Of a stretch of 59,559 nucleotides of DNA, positions 1 to 8,450 are shown piece by piece (within the stretch, counting starts at the first letter, position 1; every line of letters starts with the position of its first letter). The stretch is taken from positions 1-59,559 of the forward strand of contig JAUWKS010000016.1 in the NCBI GenBank assembly GCA_030614005.1, read 5' to 3'. The DNA comes from Candidatus Heimdallarchaeota archaeon. Lineage in GTDB: Archaea > Asgardarchaeota > Heimdallarchaeia > JABLTI01. The notes under the pieces are model-generated. The model ran no database searches and was not told the DNA's origin. It saw nothing but the letters and a program-made list of their open reading frames with translations. A program made the position numbers and the translations under genes.

Positions 1-2
1 AT

Positions 3-140
3 TCAATTATGCCAAAAATATTTGCTATGAAATATGAAGCCAAATTTCCTTGGCTAGAAAATAAGGATGTTGCCCCTCATGCTTGCCCCGATGGTAAGAA
101 TCCTGTTGTCTTCAAAATAACTCGAGAAGAGCTCGAATAA
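3..140 (+). CDS. C-terminal end of a TIGR04076-like protein (5' end outside window)
   Basis: An open frame enters from the left edge and ends at TAA 138-140, giving about 45 residues. It reads ...KFPWLENKDVAPHACPDG followed by KNPVVFKITREELE. The pattern FPW, a cysteine, then CPDG.nPVVFKI.R resembles the C-terminus of the small uncharacterised TIGR04076 family, as I remember it. The start lies outside the window, so length and operon context are unknown. The gene converges on the pilin-like gene, and a perfect 10-bp hairpin sits between them. Family assignment is tentative because only the tail is visible. Confidence 0.5.
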   Translation, partial: SIMPKIFAMKYEAKFPWLENKDVAPHACPDGKNPVVFKITREELE

Positions 141-232
141 TTTAGCGGTCTGAATTATTTCAATTTTTTTCTTTCCTTTCAAATAGGATAATGAATGAGT
201 CAAAAATAAAGTTGATAAAAAAGAAAAGAGGA

Positions 233-255
233 AAAAGTAACTTGGAGTTACTTTT
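233..255. terminator. Perfect 10-bp hairpin between convergent genes
   Basis: AAAAGTAACT (233-242) and AGTTACTTTT (246-255) are perfect inverted repeats around a 3-base loop. The hairpin lies 93 bases after the TAA of the left-edge gene and just past the stop of the minus-strand pilin-like gene. Its 3' arm ends in T4 on either strand, so it could work as a bidirectional terminator. Confidence 0.6.
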
Positions 256-258
256 CTT

Positions 259-3060
259 TCACATTTCTAATGCGAATTTTGTTTTCGTTGGAGGTGTAAT
301 TATGGCAATAGGATCAAATATCGGTCCATTTGATAAAGGAGTTAAAATGTAAATATCCATTTCGACTACCAATTTATCGACACTACCATCAAATAAACTG
401 GATTGGTAAAGATCTGTACTGTAAGTGAATCTAAAGTAGTAATTGTATGTACTGAGTACACCATTGAATTGGGCGTAACCTGTTCCATTTGTAAGAACAT
501 TGAGACCAGAATAGGATCCACCTTCCCGGTATAAATAGACTCTAACATTGGTTAGAGGAGTGCCGTCATTGTGAGCATAACAGAATACTCTTGCACCAAT
601 ATTAATATCATGAGTATATTCTGGTAATGCGCCATTGAATTCTGTTGACCAGAATTGTCCAGCAGCATAATCGACTCTGAATTTATACTGAGTATTAGAT
701 AATACTCCATTGAATTGTGCATGACCAGTTGCATTTGTTCTAGCACTTATTCCAGAATAAGAACCACTAGCTGTAAAGAGGTAAACTTGGACATTGTTGA
801 GTGGATTATCTTCAACTCCATAAACAACATGGGCATAGACAATACCGCCAATATTGATCTCAACTACTCTTTCTGGTAAGTTTCCACTGAAAATTGTTGA
901 CCAGAATTGACCAGCAGCATAATCGACTCTAAATTTGTAAGCACCTGTTGCTAAGACTCCATTAAATTGTGCATAGCCAGTTGAATTAGTTCTTGCGCTA
1001 ATACCAGAGTAAGAACCACTAGCTGTAAAGAGGTAGACTCGAACATTATTGAGAGGGGTATCATCAGGACCATAGACAACATGGGCGTAAACAACACCAC
1101 CAATATTGATCTCTACAACAAGATCATCAATACTTCCATTGAATTCAGTTGACCAGAATTGTCCAGCAGCATAATCAACTCTAAATTTGTATTGTGTGGT
1201 TGCTAAGACACCATCAAATCTGGCATAACCTGTGCTATTAGTCCTTGCGCTAATACCAGAGTAAGAACCACTAGCTGTAAAGAGGTAAACTCGAACATTG
1301 TTTAATGGTAGATCGCCAGCACCATAAGTAACATGGGCATAAATTGTTCCACCAACGTTTATATCGACAACAATAAACGAAGCTGAACCATTGAAAACTT
1401 CAGACCAGAATTGACCGCCAGCATAATCAACTCTAAATTTGTAATTAGTACTCTTTAAAACTCCGTTGAATTGTGCATAGCCAGTACTATTTGTTCTCGC
1501 AGACATACCTGAATAGGAACCGCTTGCTGTAAATAGATACACTCTGACTCTATTTAATGGAGTTCCTTCTGAACCGTAGATTACATGTGCATAAGCTTCT
1601 GCCCCAACATTGATTTCAACAATCGTAACTGCTTGGGCTCCGTTGAATTCGCTGCTCCATTCTTGGCCACCTGCATAATCAACTCTAAATTTAAACCAAG
1701 TATCTTTCTCAATTGGATTGAATAGAGCGTATCCTGTTGTATTGGTTCTAGCACTTCTACCAGTGTAGGATCCACTAGCTGTGAAGAGATATACTCGAAC
1801 ATTTTTGAGTGGCAGTTCATCAGGACCATAAATTACATGAGCATAGGCTTTTCCACCAATATAAATTGTAATTACTGCACCATCTGAAGCACCAAATACT
1901 TCACTCCAGGTATTTACTCCACCATAATCAACTCTAAACTTGTAGGCGCCTGAAGAAAGTGAGAAGGCAGCATAACCAGTTTCATTGGTTCGTCTACTTA
2001 CTCCTAAATAGGAACCAGTACTACTGAATAGATATACTCGCAAATTGTCTTGGCCAATTTCGTCGCCATCAACAACATGAGCATAAACAACTCCACCACC
2101 AATATTTATTGTAGTTTCTGAAACTGTTGGATAATCAACAAGTGGACTTGAATAGTTTAATCCTAAATAGAATACTTTGAATACATATACCCCTGGACTA
2201 ATTGATAGGTAAGCATCACCTTCACTATTGGTAACTGCATATTCGCCATTGTAGCGACCTAAACTATCGAAACTAAACACTGTTAAACCATCAATTCCGC
2301 CAGCATCATTTTGAACATGAACTTTCATTAAATCGCCAGTTGCGCCTATCTGAACAGTAACTGTTGATACTGTTGGATGATAGAATGCTTCAGACCAGTA
2401 AATTTGACTTAGATAGTTTACTCGAACTTTGTATTCACCAATTCTCAAAGCTTGTTCTACTTGACCAGAGGAAGAAGTAGTTTGTGTTGGAACACCAGTA
2501 AAAGCATCATTTGAATAATAAAAGTCAATGTTTGCTCCACTCACAGGATCTGAATCTTGATCGATAACATTTACTGTCAATACTGAACCAAGAGTAGCAC
2601 CACTTGGAGTAAAAGCTTTCGTTTCTTCAGAATTTCCAAATGATACGCTCAATGTATAAGAGGTTGCTTCTTCAAGTTGTCCTATGGTACCAGTAGCGGA
2701 AAGAACAACATTGCCTGCTTTTCCATCAAGTATTTGAGAAGCACCAGCTTTAGTATAAGCCCAATCATAGCTATTGGTTCCATCTGAGATTGTATAAGAA
2801 AATTGACTCATATTTGCAATTCCAGCGCCATTGGTTGTTACAATTATAATGTTAACTTTAATTGCATCAATTGAACCATCATGATCATAATCTTTGAATT
2901 CAGATACAGTGTTAATTCCAAAAGTGATTTCTACATCATTATTAAGAAGAGGAACAACAACAAAATAGACAACTGCAGCTGCTGAAACTGTCAAGGCAAT
3001 TAGTAAAATGGTTGCTACTACCGGACTAACTGCTTTTTTGTTTCTAAATATATTTCTCAT
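259..3060 (-). CDS. Giant archaeal type IV pilin-like surface protein with about nine tandem repeats
   Basis: A 933-residue protein. The N-terminus is a class III (archaeal prepilin) leader: basic RNIFRNKKA, then VSPVVATILL and a hydrophobic helix to about residue 40, as in DUF1628-type pilins; a FlaK/PibD-type peptidase would cut at KKA|VSP. After a lead region come about nine repeats of 75-85 residues. The best conserved carry YAHV.YG, PLNNVRVYLFTASGSYSG, ARTNSTGYA.F and YKFRVDYA.GQ.WS; the fold is probably a transthyretin/CarboxypepD-regulatory-like beta sandwich. Ordinary pilins are 120-200 residues, so this looks like a surface stalk or adhesin anchored by a pilin helix. The ATG at 3060 is preferred over the GTG at 3075 because GGTGG lies 12 bases upstream of it. 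Function is inferred from architecture only. Confidence 0.75.
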   Translation of the reverse strand: MRNIFRNKKAVSPVVATILLIALTVSAAAVVYFVVVPLLNNDVEITFGINTVSEFKDYDHDGSIDAIKVNIIIVTTNGAGIANMSQFSYTISDGTNSYDWAYTKAGASQILDGKAGNVVLSATGTIGQLEEATSYTLSVSFGNSEETKAFTPSGATLGSVLTVNVIDQDSDPVSGANIDFYYSNDAFTGVPTQTTSSSGQVEQALRIGEYKVRVNYLSQIYWSEAFYHPTVSTVTVQIGATGDLMKVHVQNDAGGIDGLTVFSFDSLGRYNGEYAVTNSEGDAYLSISPGVYVFKVFYLGLNYSSPLVDYPTVSETTINIGGGVVYAHVVDGDEIGQDNLRVYLFSSTGSYLGVSRRTNETGYAAFSLSSGAYKFRVDYGGVNTWSEVFGASDGAVITIYIGGKAYAHVIYGPDELPLKNVRVYLFTASGSYTGRSARTNTTGYALFNPIEKDTWFKFRVDYAGGQEWSSEFNGAQAVTIVEINVGAEAYAHVIYGSEGTPLNRVRVYLFTASGSYSGMSARTNSTGYAQFNGVLKSTNYKFRVDYAGGQFWSEVFNGSASFIVVDINVGGTIYAHVTYGAGDLPLNNVRVYLFTASGSYSGISARTNSTGYARFDGVLATTQYKFRVDYAAGQFWSTEFNGSIDDLVVEINIGGVVYAHVVYGPDDTPLNNVRVYLFTASGSYSGISARTNSTGYAQFNGVLATGAYKFRVDYAAGQFWSTIFSGNLPERVVEINIGGIVYAHVVYGVEDNPLNNVQVYLFTASGSYSGISARTNATGHAQFNGVLSNTQYKFRVDYAAGQFWSTEFNGALPEYTHDINIGARVFCYAHNDGTPLTNVRVYLYREGGSYSGLNVLTNGTGYAQFNGVLSTYNYYFRFTYSTDLYQSSLFDGSVDKLVVEMDIYILTPLSNGPIFDPIAIITPPTKTKFALEM
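550..2120 (-). repeat. Tandem coding repeat of about 240-250 bp in the pilin-like gene
   Basis: The repeat units are visible at DNA level as well as protein level. The segment coding for TASGSYSG recurs almost unchanged near 755-785, 1005-1040, 1250-1290, 1505-1540 and 1755-1790. The central five copies are most alike, suggesting recent unit duplication or gene conversion; the outer copies have diverged. Confidence 0.75.
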
Positions 3061-3290
3061 TGTATTTCTTTCCACCAGAATATAGTAAATATAACATTGA
3101 TAAACACAAATAAGTGATAATCTCTAATAGAAAAGTCAAAATATAAGTTTTAGGAAATAGGCATCCTCGCTTATGAAGACTTGTACTTAGATAAATGCTC
3201 CATAATTCACTATAAAAGAAGAAATAGAAAAAAGCAGTAATTTTCAATGAAAACTCCTGCTATGGCAAGCAAAGTTAGTTTGCTAATTAT

Positions 3291-4526
3291 TTAGATAATT
3301 TCAAGTTTTTTGCCGATCTTGGTAATGATACCAACTGCCTCATCGATTGTTTCAAAATCAAAAGATGATTGACATGAAGTGCGCAACAATTCATGACCGA
3401 CTGGTGTTGCTGGAGTTCTTACAGGATTTGTATATACACTCCTTGGTGTTTCTGCAAGTAGTTCCTTGAAGAACGTGAAGGTTTTTAGCTCATCTTTTAT
3501 TATTAATGGGATAATAGGTGATGCTGAATGACCAATATTAAATCCTGCATCCACATACCCTTTCTTTAATCGATTAGCATTTGCCCATAATTTTTGACGA
3601 TGAGAATCATCCTTTTCAATAATGTCAAGAACTGCTAGTACTGTAGCTACAGCGGATGGCGGAGAACTAGCACTGAAAATCATACTTCTTGCTCTATGTT
3701 TTACCCATTGACAGGTTGTATCTGAACCAGCAATATAACCACCTATAGAAGCGAAGCTTTTAGAGAATGTGCCCATAGTAATATCTACTTTGTCTTCAAC
3801 TTTAAAATGAGCAGCAGTTCCACGACCATACGGTCCTAAAACGCCTACTGCATGAGCATCATCAACATAAACTCCTGCGCCATAAGTTTCAGCAAGTTCA
3901 GTAATTTCATCTAGCTTTGCGATATCTCCTTCCATTGAGAAGATTCCATCAGTCACAATTAGACCATATTGACCTTTAGGAATCATTTTCAAAGATTTTT
4001 CTAATGAATCCATATCATTGTGTTTATAGATGAGCTTATTTTTTTTGTTGATCTTGCTTAATCGAATGCCATCTATGATTGAAGCATGATTCTGTTCATC
4101 TGAAACCACCCAATCATCTTTTCTTAGTAAACATGAAAGTGTACCAAGGTTCGCTTGCATACCCGTTGAGAATATTACAGCGCTTTCTGTCCCTATGAAT
4201 TCTGCGAGTCGTTTCTCTAATTCAAGATGGATGTCCATTGTACCATTCAATAATCTTGAGCCGGTAGAGCCAGTACCATACTCTTCAATTGCTTTACATG
4301 CCGCTTCTTTGACTTTAGAATTAGTCGTCATTGAAAGGTAGTTGTTGCTTCCAAACATTATTGTTTCTTTATCGCCGAATTTCACTATTGGACCTTGTTC
4401 GCTGCAAAGTGCCATAAAATATGGGTATAACCCTAGTTCCTTGGCGAAATCCACTTGTGCCAATAACCCGGTTTTTGCCCGTTCCTCATATTTTTGGAAT
4501 AAAGTCATAGTAACCACTTTACTCAT
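3291..4526 (-). CDS. Alpha-oxoamine synthase (serine palmitoyltransferase/KBL-like, PLP-dependent)
   Basis: A 411-residue fold-type I PLP enzyme that would condense an amino acid with an acyl-CoA. Visible family features are FGSNNYLSM near 58, STGSRLLNGT near 87, NHASIIDG (His147), VDDAHAVGVLG (Asp222/His225) and the Schiff-base lysine in GTFSKSFAS (Lys256). The C-terminal VYTNPVRTPATPVGHELLRTS resembles serine palmitoyltransferase and ALA-synthase-type members more than glycine C-acetyltransferase (KBL) or BioF. The residues alone do not fix the substrate. A TATA-like element lies about 55 bases upstream at 4579-4588. An internal Met7 at 4508 is an alternative start. The gene stands alone, with no lipid gene next to it. 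Confidence 0.75.
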   Translation of the reverse strand: MSKVVTMTLFQKYEERAKTGLLAQVDFAKELGLYPYFMALCSEQGPIVKFGDKETIMFGSNNYLSMTTNSKVKEAACKAIEEYGTGSTGSRLLNGTMDIHLELEKRLAEFIGTESAVIFSTGMQANLGTLSCLLRKDDWVVSDEQNHASIIDGIRLSKINKKNKLIYKHNDMDSLEKSLKMIPKGQYGLIVTDGIFSMEGDIAKLDEITELAETYGAGVYVDDAHAVGVLGPYGRGTAAHFKVEDKVDITMGTFSKSFASIGGYIAGSDTTCQWVKHRARSMIFSASSPPSAVATVLAVLDIIEKDDSHRQKLWANANRLKKGYVDAGFNIGHSASPIIPLIIKDELKTFTFFKELLAETPRSVYTNPVRTPATPVGHELLRTSCQSSFDFETIDEAVGIITKIGKKLEII

Positions 4527-4578
4527 TGACTTTTCTATGTGTTTTTAAAATTTGCTTGAATACTCAATATCTACTCAG

Positions 4579-4588
4579 ATATATAAAC
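4579..4588 (-). promoter_or_regulatory. TATA-box-like element for the oxoamine synthase gene
   Basis: On the minus strand this reads GTTTATATAT, a good archaeal TATA box about 55 bases before the start codon. That spacing would place transcription start about 25 bases downstream and leave a short leader. Confidence 0.4.
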
Positions 4589-4683
4589 TAAAAAGCTTCC
4601 TTTGCTTGAGAAAAATTAAAAAAAGTAGAACTAGTATATTTTTTAATGCGTAATAGTATTAATTGAAAACTGATTGATTAAAA

Positions 4684-5304
4684 ATGTTAAAAATCGTTAT
4701 TGCAAAATGTACAGAAAAACATCTTCATTCTTACACTAAGATAATGGTACAAGCATTTAATGATAAATATCCATTTTTTTTCTCAAAAATATCTGAAAAG
4801 GATTACACTGAAATTTTATTTCAACTCAATTTGTTGGAGCTGCAATCAAATAATTTCAATGGGAAATATGTTGTCATCTATAATGAATATGTTGCAGGGG
4901 CAATTAATTTCTATATTAGCAGGCAAAAATTACAGCTTGGTAAATATTATAAGATTCTAGCAAAAAATATTGGTTATCTCAAAGCAATTAAAGTGGGGAT
5001 AATGTTATTTGGTTTTGGAGCACCGTTTAATTTTCCAATGGATACTCTATACATAGATCAAATAGGTATAAATGCAGATTTCAGGAGAAAGGGATTAGGA
5101 AAAAAACTAATGAATTTTGCACTTGAAAAAGCAATAAAATTAGGTTGTAAAAAAGTAAAGCTTGATGTTATAGCTAAAAATGAGGGGGCAATTGCACTCT
5201 ATAGCAACATAGGTTTTGTAATAACTAAAACCAATGAAACCCCATTAGGAGAAGTTTTTCTAGGAATAAGAAAATACTATTCAATGGAAAAAAAATTAAC
5301 CTAA
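4684..5304 (+). CDS. GNAT-family N-acetyltransferase
   Basis: A 206-residue protein with a clear acetyl-CoA binding core in its C-terminal half: IDQIGINADFRRKGLGKKL supplies the R-x-x-G-x-G/A pyrophosphate loop. It is followed by the beta-5 and alpha-4 elements VKLDVIAKNEGAIALYSNIGF, typical of GNAT motif B. The N-terminal half contains MVQAFNDKYPFFF and is weakly conserved. The substrate cannot be told. The last codons form a 6-bp inverted repeat (AAATTA/TAATTT) containing the stop codon. Confidence 0.75.
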   Translation: MLKIVIAKCTEKHLHSYTKIMVQAFNDKYPFFFSKISEKDYTEILFQLNLLELQSNNFNGKYVVIYNEYVAGAINFYISRQKLQLGKYYKILAKNIGYLKAIKVGIMLFGFGAPFNFPMDTLYIDQIGINADFRRKGLGKKLMNFALEKAIKLGCKKVKLDVIAKNEGAIALYSNIGFVITKTNETPLGEVFLGIRKYYSMEKKLT

Positions 5305-5395
5305 TTTGTTCTTTTTCTTAACTGTGAGTAGAAGCAAAATACTTATCTAAACATTTTTGTCTATTCTGACAAAAATACTTGGATGAAATACTATC

Positions 5396-5785
5396 ATGAC
5401 TCAAGAGAAAACAATATTGGTTATGGATGATGATGATGCTTTTCATGATGTTATGAAAGAGGTTTTAGATTGTTTAGGATATTCAAGTATTTTCGTCAAA
5501 AATGGCGATGAGGCCTTGGTTCTTTACAAAAAGACAAAAGAATCAAACAAACCTTTCGATGCTGTTATTATGGATTTGCATATAGAAGAAGGAATAAATG
5601 GTGAAGAAGGAGCAAAACTTCTACTTGCTTTTGATCCTAATGTCAAAATAATCATTTCAAGTGGATTGGGAAACCATCCAATGATGGATAAACCTCAAGA
5701 TTTTGGATTGCAAGGTGCATTGTTGAAACCTTTTGGAATGCCAACTTTGAGAGAATTATTGAAAAAAACATTTGAAACTAACTAA
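5396..5785 (+). CDS. Single-domain response regulator (CheY-like receiver)
   Basis: A 129-residue stand-alone receiver domain without an output domain. The acidic pocket is DDDD (11-14), the phosphoacceptor is Asp60 in VIMDLHI, the switch Ser is in IIISSG (88-89), and the conserved Lys111 is in LLKPFG. Receivers of this type relay phosphate from a histidine kinase or modulate a partner directly. No kinase is adjacent; the only one in the window is the membrane kinase at 48.4-49.9 kb, and pairing with it would be speculation. The ATG at 5396 begins right at the family start. Confidence 0.88.
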   Translation: MTQEKTILVMDDDDAFHDVMKEVLDCLGYSSIFVKNGDEALVLYKKTKESNKPFDAVIMDLHIEEGINGEEGAKLLLAFDPNVKIIISSGLGNHPMMDKPQDFGLQGALLKPFGMPTLRELLKKTFETN

Positions 5786-5843
5786 TTGATTGATTTATTT
5801 TTATTTCCGAAAGAATCTAAAGTACTAGTAACTATTTATCGCT

Positions 5844-6590
5844 ATGTATGAAAAAATCATCTCAGTCGAGGGTATGCTCTACTATGGTCGATTTATTGAT
5901 AGACCAAATCGTTTTCTTGTCAACATTAAATTAGAAGGAACAGATGAAATCCAAGCTGCATTTCTACATGACCCTGGCAGAATGAAGGAATTGTTATTAC
6001 CAAATGTACGATTACTAATTAGAAAACCTTTGAAAATAGGCAACAGAAAAACTAATTGGGATGTTTTAGCAGTTTATCATAAAAATTTCTGGATTACGAT
6101 TAAATCTAGCTTACCTAATTTAGTTGCAAAAACAGCATTAAGCAATGGTTGGATATCGGAACTAAAAGATTATCCAAATCTAAAACCAGAAATTAAATAC
6201 GGTCACAGTCGCTTAGACTTTCTTCTAACAAATGGCTTAAACGAGTGTTATGTTGAAGTGAAGGGAGTTACTCTAGTTCAAAATGGAATTGCTTTGTTTC
6301 CTGATGCACCTACTTCACGAGGAACAAGACATCTACAAGAATTAATCAAAATAAAAGCTGAAGGGAAGAGAGCAGTTGTACTATTTATTTGTATGAGAGA
6401 TGACCCAACAACTTTTTCGCCAAATTGGATAACTGATCCTATGTTCAGCAAACAGTTGGAAACGGCAGTAAATATGGGAGTAGAAGTTTTGGTGTATAAA
6501 GTACAACCTACTATCAAAAATAACAAATTGGCACTTTTTTTCACAGACAAAATTAAAACCAAAATAATAGAAGGAACTAAATTCTTATAA
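5844..6590 (+). CDS. sfsA: SfsA family protein (sugar fermentation stimulation homologue, nuclease-like)
   Basis: A 248-residue protein of normal SfsA length. The N-terminal OB-like part has YGRFIDRPNRFLV and AAFLHDPGRMKELL (the family's H.P.tGRM signature). The C-terminal nuclease-like domain has GHSRLDFLL, EVKGVTLVQNGIALFPDAPT and GTRHLQELI, including the D...EVK metal-binding pattern of PD-(D/E)XK enzymes. The family is annotated as a DNA-binding sugar metabolism regulator or nuclease; its role in archaea is unsettled. The next gene begins 38 bases downstream. Confidence 0.9.
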   Translation: MYEKIISVEGMLYYGRFIDRPNRFLVNIKLEGTDEIQAAFLHDPGRMKELLLPNVRLLIRKPLKIGNRKTNWDVLAVYHKNFWITIKSSLPNLVAKTALSNGWISELKDYPNLKPEIKYGHSRLDFLLTNGLNECYVEVKGVTLVQNGIALFPDAPTSRGTRHLQELIKIKAEGKRAVVLFICMRDDPTTFSPNWITDPMFSKQLETAVNMGVEVLVYKVQPTIKNNKLALFFTDKIKTKIIEGTKFL

Positions 6591-6628
6591 TAAAGACTTC
6601 TTTTAGTCACTATCTTGTGGGAATAACC

Positions 6629-6904
6629 ATGGAAGAACCGAAACTCGTTGGAAAAATTGCTGCTGATAAAGAGAGTAAGAAGTTAGGAAGAATAATAAAA
6701 ATTGAGCTTGTTGAAGATCAGAAGACAAAGATTCCAAAACCAAATGCACTTGTTTTAGTTAGTAAACCACTCAGAAAAGATATTGTTATTTTAATTGAAA
6801 TTTCAAAGTTGCTTAAAGAAGAAGCTGAATATGTTTGGTTTGATATTTTCAAGAAAGATTTCGATCAAGAAGTTAGAGAAACAAGAGCTTTAATTAGACT
6901 TTAA
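6629..6904 (+). CDS. Small PRC-barrel-like protein
   Basis: A 91-residue protein. The opening KLVGKIAADKESKKLGRIIKIEL has the GK....kk.LGri..i pattern of PRC-barrel domains, followed by short beta strands (NALVLVSKPL, DIVILIEISKLL). In archaea such proteins are often RNA- or ribosome-associated, but that is family knowledge rather than evidence here. The ATG at 6629 is preferred; the GTG at 6617 would add four residues, and GTGGGA may act as the ribosome binding site. Confidence 0.5.
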   Translation: MEEPKLVGKIAADKESKKLGRIIKIELVEDQKTKIPKPNALVLVSKPLRKDIVILIEISKLLKEEAEYVWFDIFKKDFDQEVRETRALIRL

Positions 6905-7013
6905 GGATATTTTCAATGTAAAATTATTGCAATATCTACTTACATAGTGAGAAACAGAGCTAAATTTAAATTCAAGTCTTTTAATTCAAAGTTGGCATTC
7001 AGAGGAATTCATT

Positions 7014-7994
7014 ATGAGTTTCATTGCAAATTTTGGTTGGTTAGCGATAGTTATAATGATATTAGCGTTCCTTTGCGAATATATGGACGCATCGCTAGGA
7101 ATGGGGTATGGTACTACTTTGACTCCTGTATTACTGTTCTTTGTAGAGGATATTGTAATGATCGTTCCCGCTGTGCTTTTGTCAGAATTCTTCGCCGGCA
7201 TAGTTTCTGCAACATTTCATATAATTTTCAGAAACGTCAAAATTGGGCAAAAAGATAAGGCAAAAAATCCAATAAAAGGACTAAATTCCAATATTATTGA
7301 AACAAGAACAACAAGTGATATCACTACTCCTTCTGATAAAAATAGTAAGATCGACGAAACCGGAAATAGGTTTACCAAATCTATTCGCAAACTAACTCGC
7401 GATACAAAAATAGTTTTGATTCTTGCTTTCTTTGGTATTTTAGGAGCAATCTGTTCTTCAGTTATCAATATGATTTTTCATACAAATGATACATTTAATT
7501 TTAGTGCAAAAATCTACATTGGATTAATGGTTATGGCTATGGGGATTGTTATCATAGTTTTGAGAAATAAAGAACAAAAGTTCTCCTACAAAAAAATAGT
7601 TTCTTTGGGTATTCTTGCTGGATTTAATAAAGGGTTATCTGGAGGAGGGTATGGTCCAATTACTGTTTCAGGTCAAATTCTAGCAGGTCGTGAAGGGAGA
7701 AGCGCCATTGCGTCAACTTCACTTTCCGAAACTCTTGTCTGCTTTGTTGGTGTAACAGCTTATATTATAACAAATATAATAATTATGAATCATGGGGATT
7801 TAGCTATTACTTGGGAATATCTGAAATACGCACCGTATTTGATAATTGGTGCAGTGCTTTCAGCACCATTGGCTGCACTAACAACAAAAAAGGTAAAAAC
7901 AAAATGGTTGAAAATAGCAGTAGGTTGGGGAACAATTGTATTGGGACTATTTAGCATAATTAGATATTCTTTGCATTTTGCAGGCATTTGGTAA
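7014..7994 (+). CDS. TauE/SafE family membrane permease
   Basis: A 326-residue membrane protein with about eight hydrophobic segments in two halves. The first half has FLCEYMDASLGMGYGTTLTP, and the second repeats the signature as GILAGFNKGLSGGGYGPITV, the pseudo-symmetric Gx.GxG...P pattern of sulfite exporter/anion permease TauE/SafE proteins. A polar loop of about 50 residues (78-125) splits the halves and is longer than usual. The substrate is probably a small organosulfur compound or organic anion but cannot be assigned. GAGG lies 9 bases before the ATG. Confidence 0.82.
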   Translation: MSFIANFGWLAIVIMILAFLCEYMDASLGMGYGTTLTPVLLFFVEDIVMIVPAVLLSEFFAGIVSATFHIIFRNVKIGQKDKAKNPIKGLNSNIIETRTTSDITTPSDKNSKIDETGNRFTKSIRKLTRDTKIVLILAFFGILGAICSSVINMIFHTNDTFNFSAKIYIGLMVMAMGIVIIVLRNKEQKFSYKKIVSLGILAGFNKGLSGGGYGPITVSGQILAGREGRSAIASTSLSETLVCFVGVTAYIITNIIIMNHGDLAITWEYLKYAPYLIIGAVLSAPLAALTTKKVKTKWLKIAVGWGTIVLGLFSIIRYSLHFAGIW

Positions 7995-8126
7995 TTCAAG
8001 AAATTAACGAAATTCTGAATTAAAACACTCTGATTATTTTTTGAAAACCTTATATGTTAGATACCCAATATTAATTAGGCATAATTGTCCTATTAACGAA
8101 AATTATGCTCATCTGGAGTGTAGAAA

Positions 8127-8450
8127 TTGAGTTCAGAGAAAAAATTCACTGTTCTTGAGATGATTGGAAAAGCTGCTTTTGCTAATAATGATGATATAAT
8201 CATTGGAAAAGTTACTAAAATAATTGATCAGAAAGATAGCGAGGATGATGATGAATCTCTTCTTGGAGACATTAAGACAGATTTATTCCAAATTGTCGTT
8301 GAAATTGACCCGGAGAAATTTACTGCTGTATCAGAACCAACTGAAATACTGTTTTCAAGTCAAACTATTGAAAGCGTTTCAGAAAGTGGGTTTAAACTTC
8401 TCTTAACAGTAGAAACTATTGAATCATATCTGGAAAAAGGGCTTCATTAA
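8127..8450 (+). CDS. Small acidic protein, possible PRC-barrel-like, unknown function
   Basis: A 107-residue protein starting at TTG 8127 with GGAGTG eight bases upstream. It opens with VLEMIGKAAFANNDDIIIGKVTKII, which loosely recalls a PRC-barrel start, followed by a very acidic loop (KDSEDDDES) and beta-rich sequence. I do not recognise it confidently. A TATA-like CTTATATG lies near 8048. The TAA overlaps the stop of the convergent membrane protein gene: the four bases TTAA at 8447-8450 hold both stops. Confidence 0.6.
   Translation: MSSEKKFTVLEMIGKAAFANNDDIIIGKVTKIIDQKDSEDDDESLLGDIKTDLFQIVVEIDPEKFTAVSEPTEILFSSQTIESVSESGFKLLLTVETIESYLEKGLH

Noticed and set aside
550..2120. Regular DNA repeat that might suggest a CRISPR array
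   Set aside because: Units are about 240-250 bp, in frame and coding, without short constant repeats and unique spacers. No cas genes are present.
3044..3247. Minus-strand 67-codon hydrophobic frame upstream of the pilin-like gene
   Set aside because: It overlaps the pilin start region in another frame, is dominated by Phe/Tyr/Leu from AT-rich DNA, and has no family resemblance.
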